64,000 nucleotides of DNA from Myxococcota bacterium (GTDB lineage: Bacteria > Myxococcota_A > UBA9160 > UBA6930), in NCBI GenBank assembly GCA_028277885.1, contig JANQFK010000046.1:1-64000 (forward strand), written 5' to 3'. The notes beneath the pieces were generated by a model that saw only the letters and a list, made by a program, of their open reading frames with translations, was not told where the DNA came from and did not search any database. A program made the position numbers and the translations under genes. This document shows positions 51,706-60,972 of this stretch, piece after piece; position 1 is the first letter of the stretch; every line of letters starts with the position of its first letter.

Positions 51706-53403
51706 CTAGACCTCGCGGCTGCGCGGGAGCCGAATCTCCTCGACGAGCTCGACCACCTCGACCGGAGGCGGGCGCGTCGCGAGGCTCAGCGGGATGGCGA
51801 CGGCGAAGTTCAGCAGCATGCCCACGGCGCCGATGCCCTCGGGGCTGATCCCCAGCCAGTAGCCCTCGGGCGCGCTCGCGGGCGAGACGTACTCGAACCA
51901 GACGATGTAGGTCGCGGTGAAGAGGATCCCGGCCAGCATGCCCGCCACGGCTCCCTCCCGGGTGGCTCGCTTCCAGAATATGCCTAGGACCAGGGCGGGG
52001 AAGAAGCTCGAGGCGGCCAGGCCGAACGCGAAGGCCACCACCTGGGCGACGAAGCCCGGGGGGTTGATGCCGAACCAGGCCGCGATCAGCACCGCCACGG
52101 CGGCGGTCGCCCGGGCCAGGGAGAGCTCGCGGCGCTCGGAGAGCCCCGGCGCGAGCCAGGACTTGGCGAAGTCGTGGGAGATGGCCGAGGAGATCACCAG
52201 CAGCAGGCCGGCCGCGGTGGAGAGCGCGGCGGCGAGGCCGCCGGCCGCCACCAGCGCGACGATCCAGGCCGGCAGCCGCGCGATCTCCGGGTTGGCGAGC
52301 ACCATGATGTCGCGGTCCACGCGGAGCTCGTTGCGCTGGGCGTCGCCCGAGAGGGTGATGCGGCCGTCGCCGTCCTTGTCGTCGAAGCCGATCAGCCCGG
52401 TGGCCTCCCAGCTCTCGAACCAGGGCGGCACGTTGGCGACCGCGACGCCGTGGAGCGACTGGATCAGGTTCACCCGGGCGAAGGCGGCGACGGCCGGGGC
52501 CGTGGTGTAGAGCAGCGCGATGAAGACCAGCGCCCACAGCGCGCTCCAGCGCGCTGCGCGGGCGCTCGGCACGGTGTAGAAGCGGATCAGCACGTGGGGC
52601 AGGCCCGCGGTGCCGACCATCAGCGCGCCGGTGATGGCCAGCACGTCGAGCATGCCCTTCTTGCCCGGCACGAAGGCGTCGGTGTAGGCGGGCATGCCGA
52701 GCTCGCGGTGCAGGTGGTCGAGGGTCTCGAGCAGGAAGCGGCCCGCGTTGGTGCCCTCCGCCACCGTGGCGCCGAAGCCGATCTGGGGGACGGGCTGGCC
52801 GGTGATCTTCCACGAGATCGCCACCGCGGGGATCAGGTACGCGACGATCAGCACCGCGTACTGGGCCACCTGGGTCCAGGTGATGCCCCGCATCCCGCCC
52901 AGGGTGGCGTAGAAGAGCACGATCACCATGCCGATCACCACCCCGGTCTCGACCTCCACCTCCAGGAAGCGCGAGAACACCACCCCCACCCCACGCATCT
53001 GCCCCGCGATGTAGGTGAAGGAGACGAAGATCGTGCACAGCGCGCCCACCACGCGGGCGGTCTGGGAGTAGTAGCGGTCGCCCAGGAACTCGGAGGTGGT
53101 GAACTTCCCGTACTTGCGCAGGTACGGGGCCAGGAGCAGCGCCAGCAGCACGTAGCCGCCGGTCCAGCCCATCAGGTAGATGGCGCCGGTGTAGCCCATG
53201 AAGGAGACCAGGCCCGCCATGGAGATGAACGACGCGGCGCTCATCCAGTCGGCGCCCGTCGCCATGCCGTTGGCCAGCGGCGGGACGTCGCGCCCGGCCA
53301 CGTAGAACCCCGCGGTGGAGCGCACCCGGCTCCACACCGCGATGCCGACGTAGAGCGCGAAGGTGACCCCGACGAGGACGTAGGTCCAGCCGCGAACGTC
53401 CAT
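51706..53403 (-). CDS. Sodium:solute symporter, ActP/VC2705-like
   Basis: A 565-residue SSS-family transporter with about 13 helices. The N-terminal GFYVAGRDVPPLANGMATGADWMSAASFISMAGLVSF pattern and FTYIAGQMRGVGVVFSRFLEVE are typical of the acetate-permease-like subgroup that works with a DUF4212 subunit. A long hydrophilic insert (about 310-360, containing DDKDGDGRITLSGDAQ, an EF-hand-like loop) is present in the middle. Likely substrates are small organic acids. It lies 6 bp downstream of the DUF4212 gene. Confidence 0.9.
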   Translation of the reverse strand: MDVRGWTYVLVGVTFALYVGIAVWSRVRSTAGFYVAGRDVPPLANGMATGADWMSAASFISMAGLVSFMGYTGAIYLMGWTGGYVLLALLLAPYLRKYGKFTTSEFLGDRYYSQTARVVGALCTIFVSFTYIAGQMRGVGVVFSRFLEVEVETGVVIGMVIVLFYATLGGMRGITWTQVAQYAVLIVAYLIPAVAISWKITGQPVPQIGFGATVAEGTNAGRFLLETLDHLHRELGMPAYTDAFVPGKKGMLDVLAITGALMVGTAGLPHVLIRFYTVPSARAARWSALWALVFIALLYTTAPAVAAFARVNLIQSLHGVAVANVPPWFESWEATGLIGFDDKDGDGRITLSGDAQRNELRVDRDIMVLANPEIARLPAWIVALVAAGGLAAALSTAAGLLLVISSAISHDFAKSWLAPGLSERRELSLARATAAVAVLIAAWFGINPPGFVAQVVAFAFGLAASSFFPALVLGIFWKRATREGAVAGMLAGILFTATYIVWFEYVSPASAPEGYWLGISPEGIGAVGMLLNFAVAIPLSLATRPPPVEVVELVEEIRLPRSREV

Positions 53404-53409
53404 GGCGGC

Positions 53410-53667
<258 letters not shown>

Positions 53668-53716
53668 GGGCGGAAGATGGCACGGACCCGTCACCCTCGC
53701 CGCCCGGGCCCCATGG

Positions 53717-53722
53717 TACTCT
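53717..53722 (+). promoter_or_regulatory. Candidate -10 element (TACTCT), leaderless spacing
   Basis: TACTCT stands 6 bases before the phoX-like ATG with no ribosome site between, the spacing expected for a leaderless transcript. Confidence 0.3.
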
Positions 53723-53728
53723 GGGCCC

Positions 53729-54958
53729 ATGCAGCCGCGCGCCACTCTTCACTTCGGCCCCCTCGCCTCGCGGCGCGACTTCCTGCGCGACACCCTGCGC
53801 GCCGCCGGCGCCCTCGCGGTGGGTGCCGCGACGGCGGGGCTCCCGGAGAGCTCCGGCGCGGGGCGTCGCCGCGGCGGGACGGGCGGCATCCGCGGCGCGC
53901 GGAACTACGGGCCCCTCCAGGCGCCCGACGCCAACGGCATCCGGCTCCCGGCGGGCTTCGCCTCGCGGGTGGTGGCGGTCTCGGGCAACGCCGTCCCGGG
54001 CACCGCCCACGTCTGGCACGCGCAGCCCGACGGCGGTGCCTCCTTCGCGATGCCCGACGGGGGCTGGGTGTACGCGTCGAACAGCGAGGTGGGGGGCACC
54101 GCGGGCGGCGTCGGCGCCCTGCGCTTCGACGCTGCGGCGAACCTTACCGACGCCTACTCGATCCTCACCGGCACGCGGCGCAACTGCGCCGGCGGGCCCA
54201 CGCCCTGGGGCACCTGGCTCTCCTGCGAGGAGGTGGGGGGCGGCGTGGTCTACGAGTGCGACCCCGGCCAGCCCTCCCAGGGCACGTCGCGCGACGCCCT
54301 CGGCTGGTTCACCCACGAGGGCGCCGCCGTCGACCCCTTCAACGGCCACGTCTACCTCACCGAGGATCTGCCCGACGGCCTGCTCTACCGCTTCACCGCC
54401 GACGCCTTCCCGGACCTCTCGAGCGGCTTCCTCGAGGCCGCCGAGGCCGTGGGCCCGGACCCCTTCGCGCTGCGACCGCTGGTCTGGCACCCCATCGACG
54501 ACCCGAACCCGGGCGGCGGCGCGACGCCCACCCGCCAGCAGGCACCGGCCGCCACGGCCTTCGACGGCGGCGAGGGCATCTTCTACCAGAACGGCAAGGT
54601 CTACTTCACCACCAAGGGCGACGGCCGCGTGTGGTCCATCGAGACCTTCGGCCAGTCGCTCCGGCTGCTCTACGACCAGGCGACCTCGAGCAACCCGATC
54701 CTCACCAACGTGGACAACGTCTTCGTGACGCCGGTGTGGGACGTCTTCGTCGCCGAGGACCCCGGCGACCTCCAGATCGTCGCCATCGCGTCCAACGGCA
54801 ACGCCTACCCGGTGCTCCAGGTGACCGGCCAGCAGATGACCGAGATCACCGGGCCCGCCCTCGACCCCTCGGGCACGCGGCTCTACTTCAGCTCCCAGCG
54901 CGGTGGCGCCAACGCCACGGGCATCACCTACGAGGTGACGGGGCCCTTCCTGGACTGA
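53729..54958 (+). CDS. PhoX-like (DUF839) alkaline phosphatase, Tat-exported
   Basis: A 409-residue exported enzyme. The Tat signal is SRRDFLRDTLRAAGALAVGAA at residues 14-33, with the twin Arg. The mature part shows the PhoX-type beta-propeller blocks: GGWVYASNSE, GGPTPWGTWLSCEE, GWFTHEGAAVDP, VYLTEDLPDGLLYRF, GEGIFYQNGKVYFTTKGDG and DNVFVTPVWDVFVAED. PhoX enzymes use Ca and Fe for phosphatase action in the periplasm. The set of Cys and Asp residues looks complete. ATG start; convergent with the oxygenase gene 6 bp away. Confidence 0.87.
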   Translation: MQPRATLHFGPLASRRDFLRDTLRAAGALAVGAATAGLPESSGAGRRRGGTGGIRGARNYGPLQAPDANGIRLPAGFASRVVAVSGNAVPGTAHVWHAQPDGGASFAMPDGGWVYASNSEVGGTAGGVGALRFDAAANLTDAYSILTGTRRNCAGGPTPWGTWLSCEEVGGGVVYECDPGQPSQGTSRDALGWFTHEGAAVDPFNGHVYLTEDLPDGLLYRFTADAFPDLSSGFLEAAEAVGPDPFALRPLVWHPIDDPNPGGGATPTRQQAPAATAFDGGEGIFYQNGKVYFTTKGDGRVWSIETFGQSLRLLYDQATSSNPILTNVDNVFVTPVWDVFVAEDPGDLQIVAIASNGNAYPVLQVTGQQMTEITGPALDPSGTRLYFSSQRGGANATGITYEVTGPFLD

Positions 54959-54964
54959 CGGTGC

Positions 54965-55771
54965 TCAAGCCTCGGGGCGCAGCACCCGCCCGTAGCGCGA
55001 CTTCTGCAGCAGCTCGCTCGCGCAGGTGCCGGGCTTCGTGTCGTAGGCGAGCAGCGCCACCAGCCGCGGCGTCGCCCCGCGCGTGGACGAGACGCAGTGG
55101 ATCGAGTGGCGGCCCTCGAACAGCAGCAGGGTGCCGGGGGTCATGGGGATGCGGGTGGGCTCGCGCTCGCCCGAGAGCACCCGCTTCACGCCGTCGTAGT
55201 TCTCGTCCTCGGGGCTGCGGACCAGCGGCACGTAGAGGAAGTCGCCGCCCTCCTCGGCGTCCTGGAGTGCGATGGAGACCACGAAGTCGGCCTGGTCGAA
55301 GTGCCACTCGCACTCGTCGCCGTCCTCCATCACGTTGAGGCTGAGGGCGCCGAGCGGATCCGAGTAGCGGTGCAGCTCGCGCTTGCCGAGGGCCGCGGCC
55401 AGGAAGTCCTTCAGCGTGTCCCAGTCGTAGAGGACGCGCAGCAGCGAGTCGGCGGGGATCTGGTCGTAGGCGAGCGCCGCCAGGGAGAACGGGTTCCAGC
55501 TCTGGCGCGGGTGCTCGGGCGGCCAGTCGGGGCTGGGAAGCTCGAGGTAGGGGGTCGCCTTGCCCTCGTGGTGATGGGCGTCGGGGGCGAGGCGGGTGGA
55601 CTCGCCGGCGAGGCGCTCGACCACCTCGGGGCGCAGGAAGCCCGGCAGCTCGCAGGCGCCGGCCGTGCGCAGCTGCTCGCGGCAGCGCTCGACCAGCGCC
55701 TCGTAGCCGGGCGAGCCCGGCCGGTGCACGGGATAGCGGTCGACGTCGATCAGCTCGCTGGCGCTGGGCAT
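54965..55771 (-). CDS. 2OG-Fe(II) oxygenase-like (phytanoyl-CoA dioxygenase fold)
   Basis: A 268-residue jelly-roll protein. The metal triad appears as HxD in ECEWHFDQADFVVS (near 160-168) and His in GRHSIHCVSSTRGATPRLVAL, where the Arg would bind 2-oxoglutarate. SLNVMEDGDE and TPGTLLLFEG also fit. Substrate unknown; possibly a hydroxylase of a small molecule. ATG start with no strong Shine-Dalgarno. A strong hairpin lies just upstream at 55792-55831. Confidence 0.75.
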   Translation of the reverse strand: MPSASELIDVDRYPVHRPGSPGYEALVERCREQLRTAGACELPGFLRPEVVERLAGESTRLAPDAHHHEGKATPYLELPSPDWPPEHPRQSWNPFSLAALAYDQIPADSLLRVLYDWDTLKDFLAAALGKRELHRYSDPLGALSLNVMEDGDECEWHFDQADFVVSIALQDAEEGGDFLYVPLVRSPEDENYDGVKRVLSGEREPTRIPMTPGTLLLFEGRHSIHCVSSTRGATPRLVALLAYDTKPGTCASELLQKSRYGRVLRPEA

Positions 55772-55791
55772 GGGGCTCCTCGTTGGCGCGT

Positions 55792-55831
55792 GGCTGCAGG
55801 CGGCCGGCTGCCGCCGGCCAGCCTGCAGGCC
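55792..55831 (-). terminator. Strong hairpin between the secreted-protein and oxygenase genes
   Basis: GGCTGCAGGC-GGCCGG pairs with CCGGCC-GCCTGCAGGCC, two small bulges, with a short loop. It lies 12 bases after the stop of the minus-strand gene upstream and 21 bases before the next start. No T-run. It could terminate the upstream gene or attenuate the next. Confidence 0.5.
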
Positions 55832-55842
55832 GACGCCAGAGA

Positions 55843-56571
55843 CTAGCGCCCCATGATCCCCGACAGGGTGGCGGGGCCCCAGGACTTGATCTGGCGCGCG
55901 AGGTTGCCGCCCAGGTAGGTCGAGACCTTCTGGGACACCCGCAGGTAGCGCGCCCAGGCGGGGCTGCCGTTGCGCACGTCGAGCCAGGCGTCCATCTCGG
56001 TCTCGCTCGCGTAGCCCACCGAGATCACGTGGCTCACCGGGCCGCCGCCGGCCACCACCCCCGAGAGGTAGACCTGCCCCGGGAACTCGCGCCCCACCGA
56101 GGAGCCCATGAAGGTCTCGACCGCGCTCAGGAACTTGGCCGGGTCGCTCACCTGGAAGGCGTGGGTCATCCAGACGGTGTCGCTCTCGGAGAGCTCGCCC
56201 CAGCTCTTCACGGTCCGGTACAGCGTGGTGGAGGCCGGCGTGCTGCGCCGGGCCATCACCTTCGTGAACTTGTCCCAGGCGCGGTCCGCCTGGAGCTTCG
56301 CGACGAACTGCTCGCGGTCCGCGGTGGAGGCGTAGATCGGCACGAAGCTGTGGGTGGCCGGGTCGTTGCCGTCGGCGAGGCTGGCGAGCAGCAGCAGCTT
56401 GCCCGGGAACTGCTGTCCGGCCTCCGACTGCATCAGCTTGTCGGCGGCCTTGAGGATCTTCGGCGCGTCCTGGGGCGTGGCCGTGAAGCTGATCAGGCTC
56501 CAGGTGGGGTTGGCGGCCGCGGACTGGGCCAGGAAGAGGGATCCGATCGCGATGATTCCGAGACGTCGCAT
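55843..56571 (-). CDS. Secreted protein made of two tandem repeat units
   Basis: A 242-residue exported protein. The signal peptide is at residues 1-20 (AQSAAANP). The mature part is two homologous halves: WSLISFTATPQDAPKIL... FPGKLLLLASL... THSFVPIYASTADREQF and WMTHAFQVSDPAKFLSA... FPGQVYLSGVV... SHVISVGYASETEMDAW. The layout suggests an internally duplicated dimeric alpha/beta-barrel fold. I do not recognise a family and see no catalytic motif. It stands alone on the minus strand between a hairpin and the FG-GAP gene. Confidence 0.7.
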   Translation of the reverse strand: MRRLGIIAIGSLFLAQSAAANPTWSLISFTATPQDAPKILKAADKLMQSEAGQQFPGKLLLLASLADGNDPATHSFVPIYASTADREQFVAKLQADRAWDKFTKVMARRSTPASTTLYRTVKSWGELSESDTVWMTHAFQVSDPAKFLSAVETFMGSSVGREFPGQVYLSGVVAGGGPVSHVISVGYASETEMDAWLDVRNGSPAWARYLRVSQKVSTYLGGNLARQIKSWGPATLSGIMGR

Positions 56572-56668
56572 GGCGTTCCTCTCGTGGTTGGGGCCGCGGC
56601 CGACCCGTCGAGCGACCGGCGCGTGGCCCGCGCATCATGTCACGGGAGGAGACGGCGGGGTTGGGGAA

Positions 56669-58402
56669 TCAGCGCCCTGAACGCGGTTCAGCGCGCCTGC
56701 GGCGGGCCACGACGAAGACGGGCACCAGGGCGAGGAGGATCTCGGGATCGAGGCGCCCGCACGCGGGTGCGTCCTCGGAGATCACGTAGGTCTGGTTCGG
56801 CTCGAGCCAGCCGCGTCGCACCACGCGCCCCGACGCGGGGAACTCGACCCGCACCTCGTGGACCCACTCGGTCCCGGGCGCGAGGCCGAAGTGGAGCTCC
56901 GCCTCGCTCTGGCCGAGGAAGTGGCTCGCCACGCCCACCTCGCGCACCTGGGGCGCGGCGCCGGGCCGCGGCCACAGCGTCACCCGCGCACCCGCGGCGT
57001 CGCGGTTGCTCTCGGTGCCCTGGATCCGCAGCCGCAGCCAGCGGCTGCCGGCCGCGAGCTCGTTGCGGTAGAGACGCGGCGTGCCGGCGTTGTTCACCAC
57101 CAGCAGGTCGAGGTCGCCGTCGCGGTCGTAGTCGAAGGTGAGCAGGCCCTTGCCGGAGCTCGTGTCGAGCACCCCGACCTCGCTCGAGACCTCGCTCGTG
57201 GCGCCCGTGCCGTCGTTCTCCCAGACCCGCATCGGGTCGGCGTTGAAATCGTCGTCGATCCCGGTCTGGGGGTAGATGACGCCGTTGGTCATCACCAGGT
57301 CGAGGTCCTCGTCGTTGTCGTAGTCGAAGAACACCGTGCCCCAGCCCCAGAAGCCGTCGCGCACGCCGGCATCGTCCGTGGCGTCGGAGAAGAGCCGTCC
57401 GCCCTCGTTGCGGTACAGCCGGTTCCCCGTGTAGCCCCAGGAGCAGTTCTCGGTCTCGCAGGTCTCCGCCGGATCGCGGATCGAGGTCACGAACCAGTCG
57501 AGGTCGCCGTCGGCGTCGAAGTCGCCGAAGGTCGACCCCATGCCGTTCTCGTCGGTCCCGACCCCCGCCGCCACGGTGCCGTCGAGGAAGGTGCCGTCGC
57601 GCTGGTTCCAGAGCAGCCGGCTGGTGCCGAAGTCCGCCGCCACGGCGAGGTCCTGCCAGCCGTCGTCGTCGAGGTCGACGAAGGTCGAGGCGAAGCCGTC
57701 CACCCGGTCGAGGACGGCGTTGGCACTCTCGGTGACGTCCTCGAAGTGGCCCGGCGCCTCGGCGCCCCGGTTGCGCAGCAGCCGGGAGTGGTCGTCCCGC
57801 AGCCACTCGTTCAGGTGGAGGTCGAGCCAGCCATCGCGGTCGTAGTCGCCCAGGCTCGCGCTGAACAGCAGGCGGGGGAGGAGGCTCGCGTCGGCGGCGC
57901 CGCGGGCCACGGCCTCCTCGTCGAAGCGCCCGCTGCCGTCGTTCACGAACAGGTAGTTGCGGCCGTTCACCGGGTCGTCCCCGGTGCCCACCACGGTCAC
58001 GAAGAGGTCCGGGTCGCCGTCGTTGTCGAAGTCCCCGAAGAGGGCGCCGTTGCTCTGGAGGTCGAAGGCGTCGAGGCCCGCCGCCTCGCTCACGTCCTCG
58101 AAGCGGCCGTTGCCCAGGTTGCGGAACAGCAGGTCCGGCGCGTCGAGCCGGGTGACGAAGACGTCGGTCCAGCCGTCGCCGTCCACGTCGGCCACGGCGG
58201 CGCCTCCCGTCATGGGGAACACCTCGCAGGCCAGGGAGGCCTCCATGCAGTCCAGGAACGCCGGCGGCACGCGCTGCACGTAGGAGAGCCCGGCCTCGTC
58301 GGTGACGTCCACGAAGGTCGTCTGGCCCCCGGCCGGGGCAGCGGCGGCCAGGCCCAGGGCGAGGCCGGCGGCGACGAGCAGCGGGGGGCCGGGGGGGCGC
58401 AT
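56669..58402 (-). CDS. CRTAC1-type FG-GAP protein with ASPIC/UnbV domain and sorting-like tail
   Basis: A 577-residue exported protein. After a signal peptide (1-25, AAAPAGG) there are seven FG-GAP/VCBS calcium-loop motifs, e.g. DVDGDGWTDVF, DFDNDGDPDLF, DYDRDGWLDLH and DYDRDGDLDLL, making a beta-propeller. An ASPIC/UnbV domain follows (LRIQGTESNRDAAGARVTLWP, LHFGLAPG). The C-terminus ACGRLDPEILLALVPVFVVARRRR is a Cys-Gly/hydrophobic/Arg tail like MYXO-CTERM signals, similar to the hydrolase at 16002. It is 9 bp from the second FG-GAP gene, last in the operon. Confidence 0.87.
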   Translation of the reverse strand: MRPPGPPLLVAAGLALGLAAAAPAGGQTTFVDVTDEAGLSYVQRVPPAFLDCMEASLACEVFPMTGGAAVADVDGDGWTDVFVTRLDAPDLLFRNLGNGRFEDVSEAAGLDAFDLQSNGALFGDFDNDGDPDLFVTVVGTGDDPVNGRNYLFVNDGSGRFDEEAVARGAADASLLPRLLFSASLGDYDRDGWLDLHLNEWLRDDHSRLLRNRGAEAPGHFEDVTESANAVLDRVDGFASTFVDLDDDGWQDLAVAADFGTSRLLWNQRDGTFLDGTVAAGVGTDENGMGSTFGDFDADGDLDWFVTSIRDPAETCETENCSWGYTGNRLYRNEGGRLFSDATDDAGVRDGFWGWGTVFFDYDNDEDLDLVMTNGVIYPQTGIDDDFNADPMRVWENDGTGATSEVSSEVGVLDTSSGKGLLTFDYDRDGDLDLLVVNNAGTPRLYRNELAAGSRWLRLRIQGTESNRDAAGARVTLWPRPGAAPQVREVGVASHFLGQSEAELHFGLAPGTEWVHEVRVEFPASGRVVRRGWLEPNQTYVISEDAPACGRLDPEILLALVPVFVVARRRRAEPRSGR

Positions 58403-58411
58403 GGCACCATC

Positions 58412-60109
58412 TTAGCGCGAGAGCAGGTACTTGATGCGCGCGTTGGCGGGGGGCTCGGAGTCCTCCTCGGCGAGCCCGAGCCGCTCCCGGCGGGCGCGCT
58501 CCTCGCGCTGCTCCCGGGCCAGCTCGCGCCGCCGCCGGGTGGGCTCGTAGCGTCCCAGCTCCCCCGGGCCGCGCTGGCGCCGCTCCCGGGCGCCGTACCA
58601 GGTGAGCAGGTCCGTGCGGCCGTCGCCGTTGAGGTCGGCCAGGTCGTAGTCGAGGGCGGACTCGTACTCGATCTTCCAGTCGGGGGAGCTCGCGTAGCGC
58701 GCCTCGGCGTTGCCGAGGTGGATGCGCAGCTGGTCGTTCCCGGAGTCCGACACCAGGTCCGCGAAGCCGTCGCCGTTCACGTCCGCGTTCAACGAGAGCA
58801 GCGGGTCGAAGCGGTCCGTCCCCGAGCGGGTTCCGGTCAGGTAGCCCATCACGTCGATGTGGTAGTCCACCACGACGCGCCGATCGACCTTCGCGAACTC
58901 CTTGCCCGGGTCCTGGGCGAAGCGGCCGTTCTCGCGGAGCAGGAACAGCCGCAGCTGGACCCGCAGGGAGTTGTCCGTGACCGCGCGCAGCGCCTGGCTG
59001 GGAGCCACGTGGAAGTAGGGCACCACCAGGTCCTTGCGACCGTCGCCGTTCAGGTCGCCGATGTCGAAGTCCGGGAAGACGCTCTCGGAGCGCACCACCT
59101 GGTCGGCCCGCTCGAGGTAGCGGAGCCCCGGCCGGGCCAGGAACAGGTGCCGGTCCATGCGGGTGCGCTGCTCGGGGCTCCCCCACTTCATGACGAGCAG
59201 GTCCACGAGCCCGTCGCCGTCGAAGTCCTCGAAGGTGAGGCCCTGGCCCGCCAGCGCCGACTCCTCCTCCTCGGGGGTCAGGATCGAGGGCTCCGCCTCG
59301 ACGCTCGGGGCCTCGGGGAAGCGGCCCGTCTCGCCCTGCAGGAAGATGCGCAGGCCCTCGCCGAGGGTGGCGAGGTCGACGCGGCCGTCGCCGTCGAAGT
59401 CGCGGACGAAGACGGCCGGCGCGGTGAGCCGCGCCGAGGTGGCGCGCAGGTAGCTGCGCGGCCGGATCAGCCGGGTGACGTCGGCCACGTCGCCGCGCAG
59501 GCGGTAGGAGACGCGCGCGGGGCTCTCGAGCACCTGGAGCCGCTCGAGGCGGCCGTCCTTCCAGCGGTGCAGCGCGGGCCCTTCGAGGGTGGGCACGATC
59601 CACTCGTGGCGGCCGTCGCCGTCGAGGTCGTGGAGGAAGCGCAGCACGTCCATGCGGCCGGGCTCGCCGTCCTGCATCAGGCTGCGCAGGGGCACGGGCC
59701 GCAACGGCGCGAAGCCTTCGCCGGCGAAGCTCGCGACCCGCGCCCCGTCGCTGCCGAGCACCACGAGCTCGGCGCCGGGGCGCCCGTCGAGCTCGGCGAC
59801 GTCGAGCACCCGGCCCGACTCCGGCAGCGCCAGCTCGGGGCACTCCGGCGCGAAGCCGCGCTGGGCGTCCTGGAGGCAGGCCCGCGCCGAGAACCGCTCC
59901 CGCTCGCCGGGATGGCGGTAGACCAGCAGCAGGTCCAGTCGGCCGTCGCCGTCGAGGTCCGCGATGCGCCGCCCCTCGATCTCGCCGGGCAGTCGCAGCT
60001 CCCCGAAGCGGAAGTGCTCGGACTCCCCCTCCACGGCGCGGGCGGTCCCCGCGGCGAGGGCCAGCGCGAGCCCCGCGGCGAGGCCCGCCCCCCGGAGCCC
60101 GTCCCTCAC
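58412..60109 (-). CDS. Secreted FG-GAP beta-propeller protein
   Basis: A 565-residue exported protein from a GTG start that overlaps the permease stop codon. The signal peptide (1-25, AAGTARAVEG) is followed by seven calcium-loop motifs, e.g. DLDGDGRLDLL, DFDGDGRVDLA, DFDGDGLVDLL, DLNGDGRKDLV and DLNGDGRTDLL. The last 50 residues are charged and coiled, RRRRELAREQREERARR, unlike the propeller part. No C-terminal sorting tail. It is encoded between an ABC permease and the CRTAC1 protein, which suggests cell-surface or matrix function coupled to export. Confidence 0.85.
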   Translation of the reverse strand: MRDGLRGAGLAAGLALALAAGTARAVEGESEHFRFGELRLPGEIEGRRIADLDGDGRLDLLLVYRHPGERERFSARACLQDAQRGFAPECPELALPESGRVLDVAELDGRPGAELVVLGSDGARVASFAGEGFAPLRPVPLRSLMQDGEPGRMDVLRFLHDLDGDGRHEWIVPTLEGPALHRWKDGRLERLQVLESPARVSYRLRGDVADVTRLIRPRSYLRATSARLTAPAVFVRDFDGDGRVDLATLGEGLRIFLQGETGRFPEAPSVEAEPSILTPEEEESALAGQGLTFEDFDGDGLVDLLVMKWGSPEQRTRMDRHLFLARPGLRYLERADQVVRSESVFPDFDIGDLNGDGRKDLVVPYFHVAPSQALRAVTDNSLRVQLRLFLLRENGRFAQDPGKEFAKVDRRVVVDYHIDVMGYLTGTRSGTDRFDPLLSLNADVNGDGFADLVSDSGNDQLRIHLGNAEARYASSPDWKIEYESALDYDLADLNGDGRTDLLTWYGARERRQRGPGELGRYEPTRRRRELAREQREERARRERLGLAEEDSEPPANARIKYLLSR

Positions 60110-60972
60110 AGCGCGTAGTCGCGCCGGCGCAGGCCCAGGGCGGCGAGGGCGAAGAAGGCGAGCGCGAAGGAGCCGCACACGAACAGCATGCGTCGCACGT
60201 CCTCGCTCCACCAGCTCTCGATGGGCACGCCGGTGGGCAGGTCGTCGAGGCGGTACATCGGGACGAACACCTGGGAGGGAAAGCCCAGGGCCATCCAGGG
60301 GAGCAGCCGGGTCTCCCCGCCGAGCTCGAAGCGCAGGCCCAGGCTCGGCGGGATCAGGGCCAGGGAGTCGATGAAGAGGTAGAAGATCAGCCCCATGATG
60401 ATGGCGCCGCCCATGGTGCTCGAGTACGAGGACACGCAGATGGCCAGGGAGGCGATGGCGAGGTACGCGAGGAAGATCAGGACCGTCGCCACGGCGATCT
60501 CGCGCAGCACGGTGCGGCCCTCGAAGAGCAGGTAGTCGTTCTCGGTGAGGTCGCCCAGGCCGTAGAACCACCAGCCGGCGCCCAGGGAGACGGCCCACAG
60601 CAGGACCAGCAGCGCGGCCACCATGACGGCGGCGGTGCCGTACTTCGAGACCAGCAGCTGGAGGCGCGTCACGGGGCGGGTGAGGATGTACTTGATGGTC
60701 GAGTGCGAGACGTCGAGGGCGAACAGGATGCACATCATCACGAACACGATGGGGGCCGAGGTGTCGAGGAAGCGGGTCATCAGGCTGATCGCGAAGGCGT
60801 AGCCCGAGCCCGAGCTCACCCGGATGGCCTGCTCGGCGTAGTGGGCGAGGATCGCTCCCGGCACCGCGATGCCCGCGATGGCGACGTAGCCGGCGATCAC
60901 CACCCAGTAGCGCGAGAGCTTCACCAGGTCCGTGCGGACCAGCCGCCCGACGGTGGCGAGCCAGCCGATCAC
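60106..60972 (-). CDS. ABC-2-type transporter permease
   Basis: A 288-residue membrane protein with six predicted helices (about 25-45, 62-85, 105-130, 150-175, 180-205 and 260-282). The segment VSHSTIKYILTRPVTRLQLLVSKY is the ABC-2 coupling region. GTG start overlaps the ATPase stop (GTGA), so permease and ATPase are co-translated. The substrate is not known; ABC-2 exporters move polysaccharides, lipids, drugs or gliding components. Confidence 0.9.
   Translation of the reverse strand: MIGWLATVGRLVRTDLVKLSRYWVVIAGYVAIAGIAVPGAILAHYAEQAIRVSSGSGYAFAISLMTRFLDTSAPIVFVMMCILFALDVSHSTIKYILTRPVTRLQLLVSKYGTAAVMVAALLVLLWAVSLGAGWWFYGLGDLTENDYLLFEGRTVLREIAVATVLIFLAYLAIASLAICVSSYSSTMGGAIIMGLIFYLFIDSLALIPPSLGLRFELGGETRLLPWMALGFPSQVFVPMYRLDDLPTGVPIESWWSEDVRRMLFVCGSFALAFFALAALGLRRRDYAL

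Noticed and set aside
58409-58414. TAAGAT on the minus strand before the CRTAC1 gene as a promoter
   Set aside because: It consists of the stop codon of the upstream gene and following bases; the genes are 9 bases apart in one operon.
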